64,000 nucleotides of DNA from Desulfovibrio sp. UIB00 (GCF_022508225.1 NZ_JAETXJ010000002.1:372001-436000); one strand, 5' to 3'; counted from the first letter of the stretch, positions 1-10,122 are shown. Notes: generated by a model not told the origin, from the letters alone. Made by a program: numbers and translations.

Positions 1-1
1 C

Positions 2-505
2 ATCAGCTTTAGCGGCAGCACGCAACTACGCCTCAATCCTCTTGGGGATGTGCTTGCCGTGCTGGCCGGACTTTCATGGGCCGGGTATTCCATTCTGACG
101 CGCAAGCTTATGGCCTTTGGCTATAACAGTCTGATGGTCACAAGGCGCTGTTTTTTTTACGGACTGCTGTTTATGCTGCCTTGTCTGCCGTTCATGGAAT
201 TCCATCTGGGGATGGAGCGACTGGAAAACCCGGTCAACAGCATAAATCTGCTGTTCCTGGGGCTGGGGGCCTCCGCCCTGTGCTTTGTGGCCTGGACGTT
301 TGCCATACAGCGGCTTGGGGCAGTCAAAAGCTGCGTCTATATCTATCTTGTTCCTGTTGTCACGGTAATTACTGCTGTGCTGGTACTGCATGAGCAGATT
401 ACCTGGATGGCAGCGCTTGGAACAGCCCTGACGCTGCTTGGATTGGGCATTTCTGAAATGCGCAATTTCAGCCTGATGAAAAAGGCGGAACGTCTGAGCA
501 AGTGA
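2..505 (+). CDS. EamA/DMT-family transporter, 3' part
   Basis: C-terminal part of an inner-membrane drug/metabolite transporter of the EamA family. The frame is open to the left edge (it reads ISFSGSTQLRLNPLGDVLA before the first internal GTG at 50), so the true start lies outside the window. What is visible is the second EamA repeat: about five hydrophobic helices beginning with the typical segment GLSWAGYSILTRKLM, and a short charged tail (MKKAERLSK). The substrate cannot be told from the sequence; the family exports amino acids, metabolites or drugs. A terminator hairpin follows at 559. Confidence 0.85.
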   Translation: MSFSGSTQLRLNPLGDVLAVLAGLSWAGYSILTRKLMAFGYNSLMVTRRCFFYGLLFMLPCLPFMEFHLGMERLENPVNSINLLFLGLGASALCFVAWTFAIQRLGAVKSCVYIYLVPVVTVITAVLVLHEQITWMAALGTALTLLGLGISEMRNFSLMKKAERLSK

Positions 506-558
506 AAGGAGCGCGTTGGGCCGCCTTTTGACGTGCAGGCTTGGTAACATTTATGCGT

Positions 559-588
559 GGGGATACGGTAGCCGTATTCCCATTTTTT
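559..588 (+). terminator. Rho-independent terminator after the EamA gene
   Basis: Ten-base stem (GGGGATACGG with CCGTATTCCC, one G-T wobble), three-base loop, then ATTTTTTG. It lies 54 bases after the EamA stop codon. Confidence 0.75.
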
Positions 589-944
589 GTTGCAACATGC
601 GCCAGATGACGCATGCAACTTGCTGGAGAATTGTAGACGCTATATGTATTTTACCCAAAAGTTGCGGAATTAAAGCTGGTCAAACGTAAATATCTGGCCT
701 GGGTAAAGCCAGACCGTTAGAGTGCCGATATCGCAGTAGATTAAAACGGGAGTTGCGGAATGACAAAAAGTCGCATATCACAACAGCCCGGCCTATTCTC
801 CTAGCAGCGATATGCATTGCTATGGTGGTGAGATGCTGCTCATAATAGCTGGGGCATGTCTTGCGGTGGCATGTGCGCGGAATGTTGCGTCATATAGCAA
901 ATTTTCTTCAACTCACTAAATATTTTAAGAAAACTAGAGTGCAT
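589..944. other. Intergenic region upstream of the symporter gene
   Basis: No convincing gene in 356 bases. It holds an 11-base direct repeat, AGTTGCGGAAT, at 660-670 and 751-761, and a small hairpin (CTGGC/GCCAG) near 694-712. The symporter promoter should lie here. I looked for glycine-riboswitch features because such symporters sometimes carry one, and saw none. Confidence 0.4.
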
Positions 945-2294
945 ATGGAAAGTCTTATTGGCGTGCTGCAACAAATTCAGGAAATTGTCTGGGGTCCCCC
1001 AACCATGATCCTTCTCCTGATCACCGGGCTTTATTATACTCTCCGGTTGGGATTTCTTCAGTTTATTCATCTCCCCAAAGCTATTCGTTATATTTTTGAA
1101 AAAGAGGAAGGCAGTGTGGGCGATGTTTCCGCATTTGCTTCCCTCTGCACGGCATTGGCCGCAACGATTGGGACAGGCAGTATTGTTGGCGTGGCAACCG
1201 CCCTGCGTGTGGGCGGGCCGGGCGCGCTCTTCTGGATGTGGGTTTCGGCTGTTCTTGGCATGGCCACAAAGTACGCTGAAGGCGTGCTGGCCATCAAATA
1301 CCGTTCCATAGATGAGAAGGGCGAAGTGGCTGGCGGCCCCATGTACTATATTGAGCAGGGCATGGGCATTAAGTGGAAATGGCTTGCCAAGCTGTTTGCG
1401 TTTTTTGGCGCGGTCACAGCCCTGATGGGCTGTGGCACCTTCCCGCAGGTCAATGCAATTACAGAATCCGTCAGTAATGCCTTTAATGTGCCGATCCCGC
1501 TGGTGGGCGCAGTTGTGACCGTTGCCACGGCCGCTGTTGTCATTGGCGGCATCAAGTCCATTTCCAGCGTGGCTGAATTTATTGTGCCGCTGATGGCGGC
1601 CTTTTATGTTGCTGCTTCGGCCTATGTGCTGTTCAACCAGTCGGCGGCGCTTCCCGGTGCTTTCGCCCTGGTCGTGAAGTCTGCTTTTGAGCCTTCTGCC
1701 GTGGCTGGCGGCGCTACCGGCGCTGTCATCGTTTCTGTAATGACAGCCATGCGTACCGGCATTGCCCGAGGTGTGTACACAAACGAAGCAGGGCTTGGCA
1801 GCGCCCCCATTGTGGTGGCCGCAGCCAAGTCTGATTCCGGCGTGCGGCAAGGCCTGATTGCCATGACTGGCGTTTTCTTCACGACTATTGTCATCTGTAC
1901 CATGACGGGGCTGGTTATTATCACCTCTGGTTTGCTGGAAAGCTCAACGTTTGACGGCGGTATCCTTTCCAACGCCGCATTCAATGCTGGCATGTCTGGC
2001 GACATGGGAATGTATGTAGTCTCCATCGGGCTTGTATTCTTTTCGTTTACGACAATCATTGGCTGGAACTACTACGGCGAACGGTGCGTTGTGTATCTGA
2101 CGGACGGGGTAAAATACGTAATGAGCTACAAAATACTGTATATTTTGTGCGTAGCTGTTGCCCCGTATCTGTCCATCAGGCCTATCTGGTATATGGCCGA
2201 TATCACCAATGCCTGTATGGCCTTTCCCAATCTTATTGCACTGTTGGTGCTGAGCCCCATAGTCATAGCGGAAACAAAAAAGTATTTTCAATGA
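945..2294 (+). CDS. Alanine/glycine:cation symporter, AGCS family
   Basis: Inner-membrane sodium-coupled symporter for alanine or glycine (AlsT/DagA type), 449 residues, the usual family length. Visible family marks are GTGSIVGVATAL at about residues 76-87, the GGPMYYIEQGMG segment, and NEAGLGSAP at about residue 280. About ten or eleven hydrophobic helices are spread over the whole length. The open frame continues upstream to 861, but that extension (MRWHVRGMLRHIAN...) is not family-like. The ATG at 945 gives the normal N-terminus MESLIGVLQQIQEIVWG. No strong Shine-Dalgarno is seen. It appears monocistronic, with terminators on both sides. Confidence 0.93.
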   Translation: MESLIGVLQQIQEIVWGPPTMILLLITGLYYTLRLGFLQFIHLPKAIRYIFEKEEGSVGDVSAFASLCTALAATIGTGSIVGVATALRVGGPGALFWMWVSAVLGMATKYAEGVLAIKYRSIDEKGEVAGGPMYYIEQGMGIKWKWLAKLFAFFGAVTALMGCGTFPQVNAITESVSNAFNVPIPLVGAVVTVATAAVVIGGIKSISSVAEFIVPLMAAFYVAASAYVLFNQSAALPGAFALVVKSAFEPSAVAGGATGAVIVSVMTAMRTGIARGVYTNEAGLGSAPIVVAAAKSDSGVRQGLIAMTGVFFTTIVICTMTGLVIITSGLLESSTFDGGILSNAAFNAGMSGDMGMYVVSIGLVFFSFTTIIGWNYYGERCVVYLTDGVKYVMSYKILYILCVAVAPYLSIRPIWYMADITNACMAFPNLIALLVLSPIVIAETKKYFQ

Positions 2295-2325
2295 GCCAAG
2301 GCTGTTCGCAGAGGATCTGAAGGCG

Positions 2326-2352
2326 TAAAAAAAGCCGGAAAATCTCCGGCTT
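2326..2352 (-). terminator. Terminator for the leftward rfb/ubiA operon
   Basis: Eight-base perfect stem AAGCCGGA (2332-2339) / TCCGGCTT (2345-2352). The A-run at 2327-2333 becomes a T-run on the minus strand, so it fits the end of the leftward operon whose last gene stops at 2450. Confidence 0.7.
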
Positions 2353-2376
2353 GAACAGGTCTGTATGCATTTTTGA

Positions 2377-2425
2377 GGGCATTCCCGATTGCTGGTATAA
2401 ACCGGCAACCAGGAATGCCCTTTTT
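2377..2425 (+). terminator. Terminator for the symporter gene
   Basis: Long hairpin: outer stem GGGCATTCC (2377-2385) / GGAATGCCC (2412-2420), inner stem TGCTGG/CCGGCA, followed by TTTTT. It faces the convergent operon. Confidence 0.85.
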
Positions 2426-2449
2426 CAGTTGATTGCAGCAGTGAGCGTT

Positions 2450-3427
2450 TTACAGCAGCACACCCAGTATGAGTGCCGCACCGCTGATGAGGTAGCATTT
2501 GCGAACCAGATGCCCGTGAGCGTCCAGCGGCAGCCAGTCGCCATCCCCGGCAAGGCGGATGCGGCGGCAGGCGGCAAGATAAAAGGGCAGGCCCGTCAGG
2601 CACAGCACAACCGGCCAGCCTGCAAGCCCCGCTGCCCACAGGTTGCACAGCAGAACCCATACCAGCGGCCACCACAGGCGGAACAGCAAAAACGATCCGG
2701 CCTTGCCCAGAGTATTGGCAAGAGTATGCTTGCCCGCCGCAAGATCGGTTTCGATTTCCGGCAGGCTCTGGTAGTACAGCACCCCAGCCACCATCAGGCC
2801 CACGGGCAGTGCCAGCGCGAGGCTGCACGGCTCAAAACGGCCCAGCAGCAAGGTGGCGCTGGCGCTCACCATGATAAAGCCCATGTTCAGGCACACAAAC
2901 ACTTCGCCAAGGGCGCGGTGTCCGTAGCGGATGGGCGGCGCCACGTAAAAAACAGCGGAACCCACCGCGAACACGCTCAATGCCCAGAGTGCGGGCCGTA
3001 GGGCCGGGTCCAGCCCCAGAATCAGCAGGCCGCCCACGGCAAGCGTTGCCGGGGTAAGCAGGAGCAGAACAATGGACAGTTGGCGCGGGCTGATAAGGCC
3101 GGACTGGATGACGCGTGAGCCGCCGATGTTGTCGCCGCCGTCCACGCCGAGAATATGGTCAAAGAGGTCGTTGGCCAGATTGGCAATGGTCAGGCCCATA
3201 AAGCAGCCAGCCAGCAGCAGGGCGTAGGTTGCCCACTGCCCAGGCCGGATGTCACCTTGCAGGCGAAAGGCCAGTGCCAGAGCCAGCGTAACCGGAATGG
3301 CCGCCGTAATGAAAAAAGGCGGGCGGCAGGCCTGCCACCACGCCCTTGCCTGTTGGCGGAAAGTAAGCTTTGGCGCGAGGGCAGGGCGGGGAACCCATGC
3401 CTCGCGCAAAAGATCGCCGCAGCGCAT
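2450..3427 (-). CDS. UbiA-family prenyltransferase, MenA-like
   Basis: Integral-membrane prenyltransferase of the UbiA superfamily, 325 residues, transferring a prenyl chain from a diphosphate donor to an aromatic or sugar acceptor. The first Asp-rich motif is NLANDLFDHILGVD, followed by GGSRVIQSGLIS, which resembles MenA (dihydroxynaphthoate prenyltransferase). The second is YQSLPEIETDLAAGKHTLAN. About eight helices are visible. ATG at 3427 follows GGAGG; the frame continues further upstream but lacks signals. It is last in an operon with CDP-hexose genes, one base after the epimerase stop. A separate MqnP-type enzyme sits at 53942, so this one may not serve menaquinone. Its acceptor is unknown. 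Confidence 0.85.
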   Translation of the reverse strand: MRCGDLLREAWVPRPALAPKLTFRQQARAWWQACRPPFFITAAIPVTLALALAFRLQGDIRPGQWATYALLLAGCFMGLTIANLANDLFDHILGVDGGDNIGGSRVIQSGLISPRQLSIVLLLLTPATLAVGGLLILGLDPALRPALWALSVFAVGSAVFYVAPPIRYGHRALGEVFVCLNMGFIMVSASATLLLGRFEPCSLALALPVGLMVAGVLYYQSLPEIETDLAAGKHTLANTLGKAGSFLLFRLWWPLVWVLLCNLWAAGLAGWPVVLCLTGLPFYLAACRRIRLAGDGDWLPLDAHGHLVRKCYLISGAALILGVLL

Positions 3428-3428
3428 G

Positions 3429-3926
3429 TTATACGCCTCCTTCACTCCACGTGTAGGGGATGGAAGGGTCATCGGCGGGCAGTCGCTGCCCCTCGGTGGG
3501 ATCGTGGGGGATGTCAGCACAGTTGCAGATGAGCGCCGGGGCATCACCCATAGCTGTAAAGCCGTACCACACGTTCACGGGGATGCGCAGCAGGCCGTAG
3601 TGTTCCGGTCTGCCAAGGGCCAGTTCGCACAAAACGCCGCGCGTTTCGGAGTCTGGCCTGTCGTCATACATCACGATTTTCAGCAGGCCGGAAGGCACGG
3701 CAAAGTGTTGGGTCTGGCGGGTGTGGCGCTTCCAGGCCTTGACGTGGCAGGGCAGCACCTCTGAAAAATAGATCTCCCCAAAGCCCTTGCTGAAGTCTGG
3801 CAACAGGGGCGAACCGGGGCGCAGCATGTGCAGCACCGGCCCGCCTTCTGTCGGAATGACCTTCAGGGGGTGCAGCAGTGCGCCTGCAATGCCAACATCT
3901 TGCGCAGTCATTTCCTCTGTATTCAT
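3429..3926 (-). CDS. RmlC-like sugar-nucleotide epimerase (cupin fold)
   Basis: 165-residue protein resembling dTDP-4-dehydrorhamnose 3,5-epimerase. Such enzymes epimerise 4-keto-6-deoxy sugar nucleotides in the cytoplasm. Visible family-like segments are GEIYFSEV, VKAWKRHTRQTQHFAVPSG, LKIVMYD and GLLRIPVNVWYGF. Its start codon overlaps the rfbG stop by one base (TAATG), so the two are translationally coupled. Since rfbF/rfbG make CDP-4-keto-6-deoxyglucose, the likely substrate is that CDP-sugar rather than a dTDP-sugar. This is inferred from context. Confidence 0.82.
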   Translation of the reverse strand: MNTEEMTAQDVGIAGALLHPLKVIPTEGGPVLHMLRPGSPLLPDFSKGFGEIYFSEVLPCHVKAWKRHTRQTQHFAVPSGLLKIVMYDDRPDSETRGVLCELALGRPEHYGLLRIPVNVWYGFTAMGDAPALICNCADIPHDPTEGQRLPADDPSIPYTWSEGGV

Positions 3927-5041
3927 TACTTTACCCACACCTGATTGCGTTGTTCGGCGGCGTTGACGTAGGCCGCGATCTGCCCAAGGGTGAAGTCGAG
4001 CATGTTCTGGGGCTGCTTGCCGTTCTGGCCCTGATAGAAGCAGTGGTACCATTCGGCGGTGTAGCGGATGGTTTCCTCAAAGGTGAGGGTAGCCTTCCAG
4101 CCCAGATGCGCCAGTGCTTTGTCGCAGCAGAGCTTGAGCAGGGTGCATTCCTTCATGCCCGCCTGACCGTTCTTGTCCATCTCGCTGGCAAAGCCGGGCC
4201 AGTGCAGGGCAAGGGCATCCACCACTTCGGCCACGGTATTGTTGACGTCTGCCGCAGGGCCAAAGTTGTAGGCCTGCCCGCGCAGGTTGAAAGGCTCGTT
4301 GAGGCCCAGCAGCAGGCGCGCGCCAAGCCACAGGTAACCGGAAAGAGGCTCCAGCACGAGCTGCCAGGGGCGCGTGGCCCACGGGCTGCGGATCTGCACA
4401 GGCTGCCCGGCGGCCCATGCGCGGGCGCAGTCGGGAACAATACGATCCTGTGCCCAGTCGCCGCCGCCGATCACATTGCCGGCGCGCACGGTGGCGCAGG
4501 CGGGGCCATCCTTGAAAAAGCTTTCAAAATAGGAATGGGCGATGATCTCCGCGCAGCCCTTGGAGGCGGAGTAGGGATCGTGCCCACCGAGGTGGTCGGT
4601 TTCGCGATAACCCCAGACCCATTCATCATTGCGGTAGCATTTATCGGAAGTGATCATGATGACGGCCTGCACATCGGGGCAGGCGCGCACAGCCTCAAGC
4701 ACGTTGAGGGTGCCCATCATGTTGGCTTCAAAGGTCAGGGCCGGGTCGTCGTACGACTTGCGCACCAGCGCCTGCGCCGCAAGGTGGAAGACCACATCGG
4801 GGCGGAACTGGCGCATGGCCTTGATCATGCTTTCGCGGTCGCGGATGTCGCCACGCACGTCAGCCTCGAGGTGCGCGCAAAGATCCATGGCGGCGTAGTG
4901 CGAGGGGGTGGTGGGCACGCAGTCGGAAAAACCGCCGACCACTGCGCCCATCTGGGTCAGCCATGCCGCAAGCCATGAACCTTTGAATCCCGTGTGTCCG
5001 GTTACAAAGACCCGGCGTCCTTTATATGCGTTGGCAAACAT
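3926..5041 (-). CDS. rfbG: CDP-glucose 4,6-dehydratase
   Basis: Extended short-chain dehydrogenase/reductase of 371 residues that converts CDP-glucose to CDP-4-keto-6-deoxyglucose using bound NAD. The Rossmann motif is GHTGFKGSWLAAWL near the N-terminus. Other marks are FHLAAQALVRKSYDDP, ITSDKCYRNDEW and the catalytic YSASKGCAE (Tyr-x3-Lys). ATG at 5041 follows GAGGAACC. The much longer open frame upstream is only read-through opposite non-coding sequence. It lies between rfbF and the epimerase and probably feeds surface polysaccharide synthesis. Confidence 0.95.
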   Translation of the reverse strand: MFANAYKGRRVFVTGHTGFKGSWLAAWLTQMGAVVGGFSDCVPTTPSHYAAMDLCAHLEADVRGDIRDRESMIKAMRQFRPDVVFHLAAQALVRKSYDDPALTFEANMMGTLNVLEAVRACPDVQAVIMITSDKCYRNDEWVWGYRETDHLGGHDPYSASKGCAEIIAHSYFESFFKDGPACATVRAGNVIGGGDWAQDRIVPDCARAWAAGQPVQIRSPWATRPWQLVLEPLSGYLWLGARLLLGLNEPFNLRGQAYNFGPAADVNNTVAEVVDALALHWPGFASEMDKNGQAGMKECTLLKLCCDKALAHLGWKATLTFEETIRYTAEWYHCFYQGQNGKQPQNMLDFTLGQIAAYVNAAEQRNQVWVK

Positions 5042-5165
5042 GTTGGTTCCTCGTTGAGTTTTCGCGCGTTGGCTGACGCGGAAAGGAGATGTGCAGCCTG
5101 TGAAGCAGGCTTCGGCTACGGGCAGGCCGCAGCCGAAGCTGTAAGTATGTGTTGCGAAGCGCCGT

Positions 5166-5930
5166 TTAGACCCAGAAGGCCTTGCCCGCGTCCCACATCT
5201 CGTTGAGCTTGATGGAGTCGCGCAGCGTGTCCATGCACTGCCACTGACCGGGGTGCGGATACATGGAAAGCTGCCCCTCCGCCGCCAGCCGCTGCAAGGG
5301 TTCTTTTTCCAGATCGCAGGCTTCGTCCTCGGTGAGGTAGTCAAGAAATTCGCGCTTGAAGACGAAAAATCCGCAGTTGATGAATTCGTCCAGAACGGGC
5401 TTTTCTTCCCACGAAAGGATCTTGCCGTTGGCATCGGTGCGCACCGTGCCAAAGCGCGAGGGCATGCGCACACCCGTAAAGGTGCCGATGCTGCCCGACT
5501 GCTTGTGGAATTCGATGAGCTTGTTCAGGTCGATATCAGCAACGCCGTCGCCGTAAGTAACCATAAAGCGGTCGGTGTCAATGTGCTTGGCAACGCGCTT
5601 GAGGCGGCCACCCTTTTGCGTTTCCTGCCCGGTGTCGCACAGGGTCACGCGCCAGTCCTCAATGGGATTGGGATAGGTGGTGATGTTGCCGCTCTTGAGG
5701 TCAACCGTAAAATCCGTATTGCGGATGTTGTAGTCGTGGAAATACTGCTTGATGACCTCGCCCTTGTAACCAAGGGGCAGGATAAAATCCTTGAAGCCAA
5801 AGCGCGCATAGATGGACATGATGTGCCAGAGCACGGGCCGTCCGCCGATCTCGACCATGGGCTTGGGTTTGACCGAGGTTTCTTCGCGCAGACGCGTACC
5901 CTTGCCGCCGCACATGATGATGACTTTCAT
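5166..5930 (-). CDS. rfbF: Glucose-1-phosphate cytidylyltransferase
   Basis: Nucleotidyltransferase of 254 residues that makes CDP-glucose from CTP and glucose-1-phosphate, the first step of CDP-deoxyhexose synthesis. The N-terminal signature MKVIIMCGGKGTRLREET is followed by KPKPMVEIGGRPVLWHIM and VTYGDGVADIDL, all typical of RfbF. ATG at 5930 is preceded by GGAGG (bases 5938-5942 on the reverse strand). It is the first gene of the leftward operon; a 124-base gap separates it from rfbG. The gene that usually follows, rfbH (3-dehydratase), is not in the operon. Confidence 0.95.
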   Translation of the reverse strand: MKVIIMCGGKGTRLREETSVKPKPMVEIGGRPVLWHIMSIYARFGFKDFILPLGYKGEVIKQYFHDYNIRNTDFTVDLKSGNITTYPNPIEDWRVTLCDTGQETQKGGRLKRVAKHIDTDRFMVTYGDGVADIDLNKLIEFHKQSGSIGTFTGVRMPSRFGTVRTDANGKILSWEEKPVLDEFINCGFFVFKREFLDYLTEDEACDLEKEPLQRLAAEGQLSMYPHPGQWQCMDTLRDSIKLNEMWDAGKAFWV

Positions 5931-6128
5931 TCTAAGCCTCCTGCCGCCGCGTTTCATGGCTTGTTCCGTTCGCGGCGTGTGGCCCATGTGTAGCAGAAGG
6001 GCGCAAGGAAAAAAAGCCCCGCAAGCGGGCCTGGGCGGCCGGGATGCACTTTGCATTTGCGCCTGCACGGCGTAGAATAAGCAAAGCGCATTCAAACCCA
6101 AACTTTTTTGTGCGCAAGAGAGGTAGTT

Positions 6129-6803
6129 ATGAAGTTGTTTCGCCGTGGTTTGCTGTTGCCGCTGGTATTGCTATTGGGCGCGCTGGTTGCGGCCTGCGTT
6201 ACTTCCGGCCCTCAGAAGGCGCTGAACGACGTGGCCGATGCCCTGAACAAAAATGACGGCGCGGCCTTTCTGGCGCAAATTGACATGAAGCCTTTTGCAA
6301 CCAACCAGATTAAAAATATGACTCGTGAAGATCAGGCGCTCAACGCTCTGGATTCCATGGGGCGTTTGCTCGGGCTAGGCGGTATGGAAGACCTTTTGGG
6401 CAGCGTGGTGGACATGCAGGCGCGCCTGCAAAAGCAGTATATGCGCGGCGTGAGCACGGGTGAACTGGTGGCCCAGTGCGGCAAGGCTGACACCCCTGAT
6501 TGCCCGTGGGTGCCTGAGAGCCTGAAGGCCGCCAAGGTTACCGAGCTTGGGGCCGATGCGGCGGTGGCGCAGGTGACTACGCCCGCCCGCATGACCAGTT
6601 GGCTTGCTTTGCGCAAGGTGGGCGAGAAGTGGCTGGTGGTTGGGCAGGCCGTGATGGAAAGCACTGCCAGAGAGTATGCTTTGCAGAAGGCCCCGGCGGC
6701 ACCGGAAAAGCCTGCGCCGATTGCACCCACGCCCAAGGAAGCACCGGAGAAGGCCCCTGTGCCGGGAAATCGCGCTGACAAGGATGGCGTAACGAAGATT
6801 TAG
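6129..6803 (+). CDS. Lipoprotein of unknown function
   Basis: 224-residue predicted lipoprotein. The signal peptide MKLFRRGLLLPLVLLLGALVAAC ends in a lipobox with the acylated Cys at residue 23. The mature part begins with helical, Asn/Asp-rich sequence (KALNDVADALNKNDGAAF), continues with a compact domain containing CGKADTPDCPW, and ends in a Pro/Ala-rich tail. I do not recognise a named family. The mature part vaguely resembles DUF4878-type lipoproteins (small helix plus beta-sheet), but I cannot confirm that. ATG at 6129 was chosen over the earlier in-frame start because it begins the signal peptide. Confidence 0.8.
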   Translation: MKLFRRGLLLPLVLLLGALVAACVTSGPQKALNDVADALNKNDGAAFLAQIDMKPFATNQIKNMTREDQALNALDSMGRLLGLGGMEDLLGSVVDMQARLQKQYMRGVSTGELVAQCGKADTPDCPWVPESLKAAKVTELGADAAVAQVTTPARMTSWLALRKVGEKWLVVGQAVMESTAREYALQKAPAAPEKPAPIAPTPKEAPEKAPVPGNRADKDGVTKI

Positions 6804-6839
6804 GGTGATTTTGCGAGCGCATTGGGTGAAACAAGAGGG

Positions 6840-7082
6840 TTTTGGCGGCGGGGTGAGCCTGTCGGGCTGATTTACGCAAACCCGACTTTTGCACCCTGAA
6901 TGCGTCAGCGCCGGGATTTTGATGCTCACGTACTTGAGTACGCTGCGCTCAAAATTCCGGCGCTTCCTTTTCAGACCGCAAAACGCGTATTTTGCAAATT
7001 CGCCCAACACCAGCCATCGCCTTCGCGTTGCTCCGGCGAGTTTAAGGAAGGCGACTCCACGGCTAGCTTTTGATGGCGGGCT
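6840..7082. repeat. Repeat A, copy 1
   Basis: About 240-base dispersed repeat, also at 24901-25142 and 25202-25440. Shared blocks are GGGTGAGCCTGTCG, TTTACGCAAACCCGACTTTT, a central hairpin and CGGCGAGTTTAAGGAAGGCG. The hairpin stem is GCGCCGGGATTTTGA (6908-6922) with TCAAAATTCCGGCGC (6949-6963). The inner stem is CGTAC/GTACG around a TTGA loop. Copy 2 replaces the outer stem with a different but perfectly paired sequence. Confidence 0.88.
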
Positions 7083-7266
7083 TTTTTTCTGACTAGTAAA
7101 TTTTCCGTCTGACCATGGTTGGATGGTAACGGGCATCACCGCAAGTAACGCGAAGATTTTGCAGGTCTCTTTGTTTGCTATTTGGATTTGTCGAAGCTTT
7201 ATGCAGGCAGAGTACCACGGGGCAAAGATCGAAGTATTTTGCAGTTAGTCCAAGAACTGAGGGATG

Positions 7267-7453
7267 TTGGCTGAAGCGGAATACCATTCAAAGCGAAAGT
7301 GGGCGCTGGCATTAACGCGGCGCGGAGGGAGATCACCTGAGCGAGCTTAGCGAGCGAGGGAAGCTCCCGCAGCTATGGCCGCGTTGCCCTCGTCACGCTA
7401 AGGAAGTTGAAAGCCCTCTTAGGGGGTGCTTCGGGGGGGATGCAAGGGGGGCC
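7267..7453. repeat. Repeat B, copy 1
   Basis: About 185-base repeat matching 25742-25928. The best conserved block is CGCGGCGCGGAGGGAGATC followed by ACCTGA, and later AGGGGGTGCTTCGGGGGG. It contains a GGGA-AGC-TCCC mini-hairpin. The 184 bases between repeats A and B (7083-7266) show nothing recognisable. Confidence 0.82.
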
Positions 7454-7459
7454 GAGAAG

Positions 7460-7566
7460 GGGGCGTAGCCCCATAACCGGCCCCGCCTTGCTGCGCGCCG
7501 CACAGGCGTCCCAAACTCCGCCGGAGGGCGGAATTTAGTGCCCGCAGGGCAGCAAAAATAATCAAT
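7460..7566. repeat. Repeat C, copy 1
   Basis: About 100-base repeat matching 26079-26181 and, in part, 26211-26284. It is made of short hairpins: GGGGC-GTA-GCCCC (7460-7472), TCCGCC/GGCGGA (7517-7532) and TGCCC-GCA-GGGCA (7539-7551). It ends 24 bases before the hflX stop codon and could act as its 3' end structure. Confidence 0.82.
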
Positions 7567-7589
7567 CGCCGCCTCGCAGGCATCTCCCC

Positions 7590-9239
<1,650 letters not shown>

Positions 9240-9370
9240 GTTACCTTCTGGCTTTGGGATAGGAAGCTCCTGAGCGAAATAATGTTAAACCGCACCCGCA
9301 ACCACTGTACCTCAAAAGGGGCAGGGCTGCGGGTGCGTGAGCAAGTGCGGTGCGTGGGCTTGTATGAAGC

Positions 9371-9958
9371 CTAGGGACGCAGATACGAGGTGATCAGGGC
9401 ATCATAGCGCGAGGTGGCCTCAAAAGCGCGCGAGGCCATGACCTGCCGGAACTCAAGGCCCACTGTGGTATCTTTTTCCATTTCTTCCATGGCGGCGGTG
9501 TACCACTGCGGCGAGGGCAGCACCAGGATACTGTGGAAGTTCTTGGCCGCAGCGCGCAGCATGCAGGGGCCGCCGATGTCAATTTCCTCCACGGCCTGCT
9601 CAAGGGAGAGGTGGCGTTCCACCGCGCCCGCAAAGTCGTAAAGGTTGACGCAGACAAGGTCAAAGGGGCGGATGCCCTTTTCTGACAGGGTCTGCATGTG
9701 CTGCGGCTCGTCCTTGTTGGCCAGAATGCCCGCATGAATCTTGGGGTGCAGGGTTTTGACCCGGCCACCCAGAATCTCGGGGAATCCTGTGACGGTGCTT
9801 ACTGCGGTAACGGACAGCCCGGCTGCCTCAAGGGCCTTCTGGGTGCCGCCGGTGGAGATAAGCTCCACCCCCCGCGATGTAAGAAACGTGGCAAACTCCA
9901 CAAGGCCGCTTTTGTCCGTAACGCTCAGAATAGCGCGACGAATTGGCAAAATATCCAT
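9371..9958 (-). CDS. purH: IMP cyclohydrolase, stand-alone PurH N-terminal domain
   Basis: Catalyses ring closure of FAICAR to IMP, the last step of purine synthesis. 195 residues, covering only the MGS-like cyclohydrolase half of PurH. Marks are AILSVTDKSGLVEFA, LISTGGTQKALEAAG, GGRVKTLHPKIHAGIL and EEIDIGGPCMLRAAAKNF. The AICAR transformylase half is absent here and is not in the window, so that reaction must come from another protein. ATG at 9958 follows AAGGAG. It is transcribed divergently from the exonuclease III gene. Confidence 0.93.
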   Translation of the reverse strand: MDILPIRRAILSVTDKSGLVEFATFLTSRGVELISTGGTQKALEAAGLSVTAVSTVTGFPEILGGRVKTLHPKIHAGILANKDEPQHMQTLSEKGIRPFDLVCVNLYDFAGAVERHLSLEQAVEEIDIGGPCMLRAAAKNFHSILVLPSPQWYTAAMEEMEKDTTVGLEFRQVMASRAFEATSRYDALITSYLRP

Positions 9959-10122
9959 AAGCGACTCCTTGAAAAATGTCCCGAAAAGGGTTTGGCGGCG
10001 TATGTACGCCCACATTCTTGATACCGCAAAAAGCCCGTTCTGGCAATGCGTTGCAGACAAATCCCGCCCAGTGGCCCCTTGCCCGCAAAACAAGCCAAGG
10101 CTATGCTGCGGCAGGAGGACGT

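Noticed and set aside
589..944. Possible glycine riboswitch before the AGCS symporter
   Set aside because: None of the expected aptamer core or tandem hairpins could be found; only a short hairpin and an 11-base direct repeat are present.
840..1850. 336-codon open frame opposite the alanine symporter
   Set aside because: Antisense shadow; low-complexity His/Asn/Gly-rich translation.
6375..7139. Minus-strand frame whose product resembles those from repeat A copies 2 and 3 (FERSVLKYVSIK...KSRVCVN)
   Set aside because: The similarity follows from the DNA repeat. Between copies, amino acids change exactly where the hairpin arms change, so base pairing and not protein is conserved. Copies lack shared starts and ribosome binding sites.
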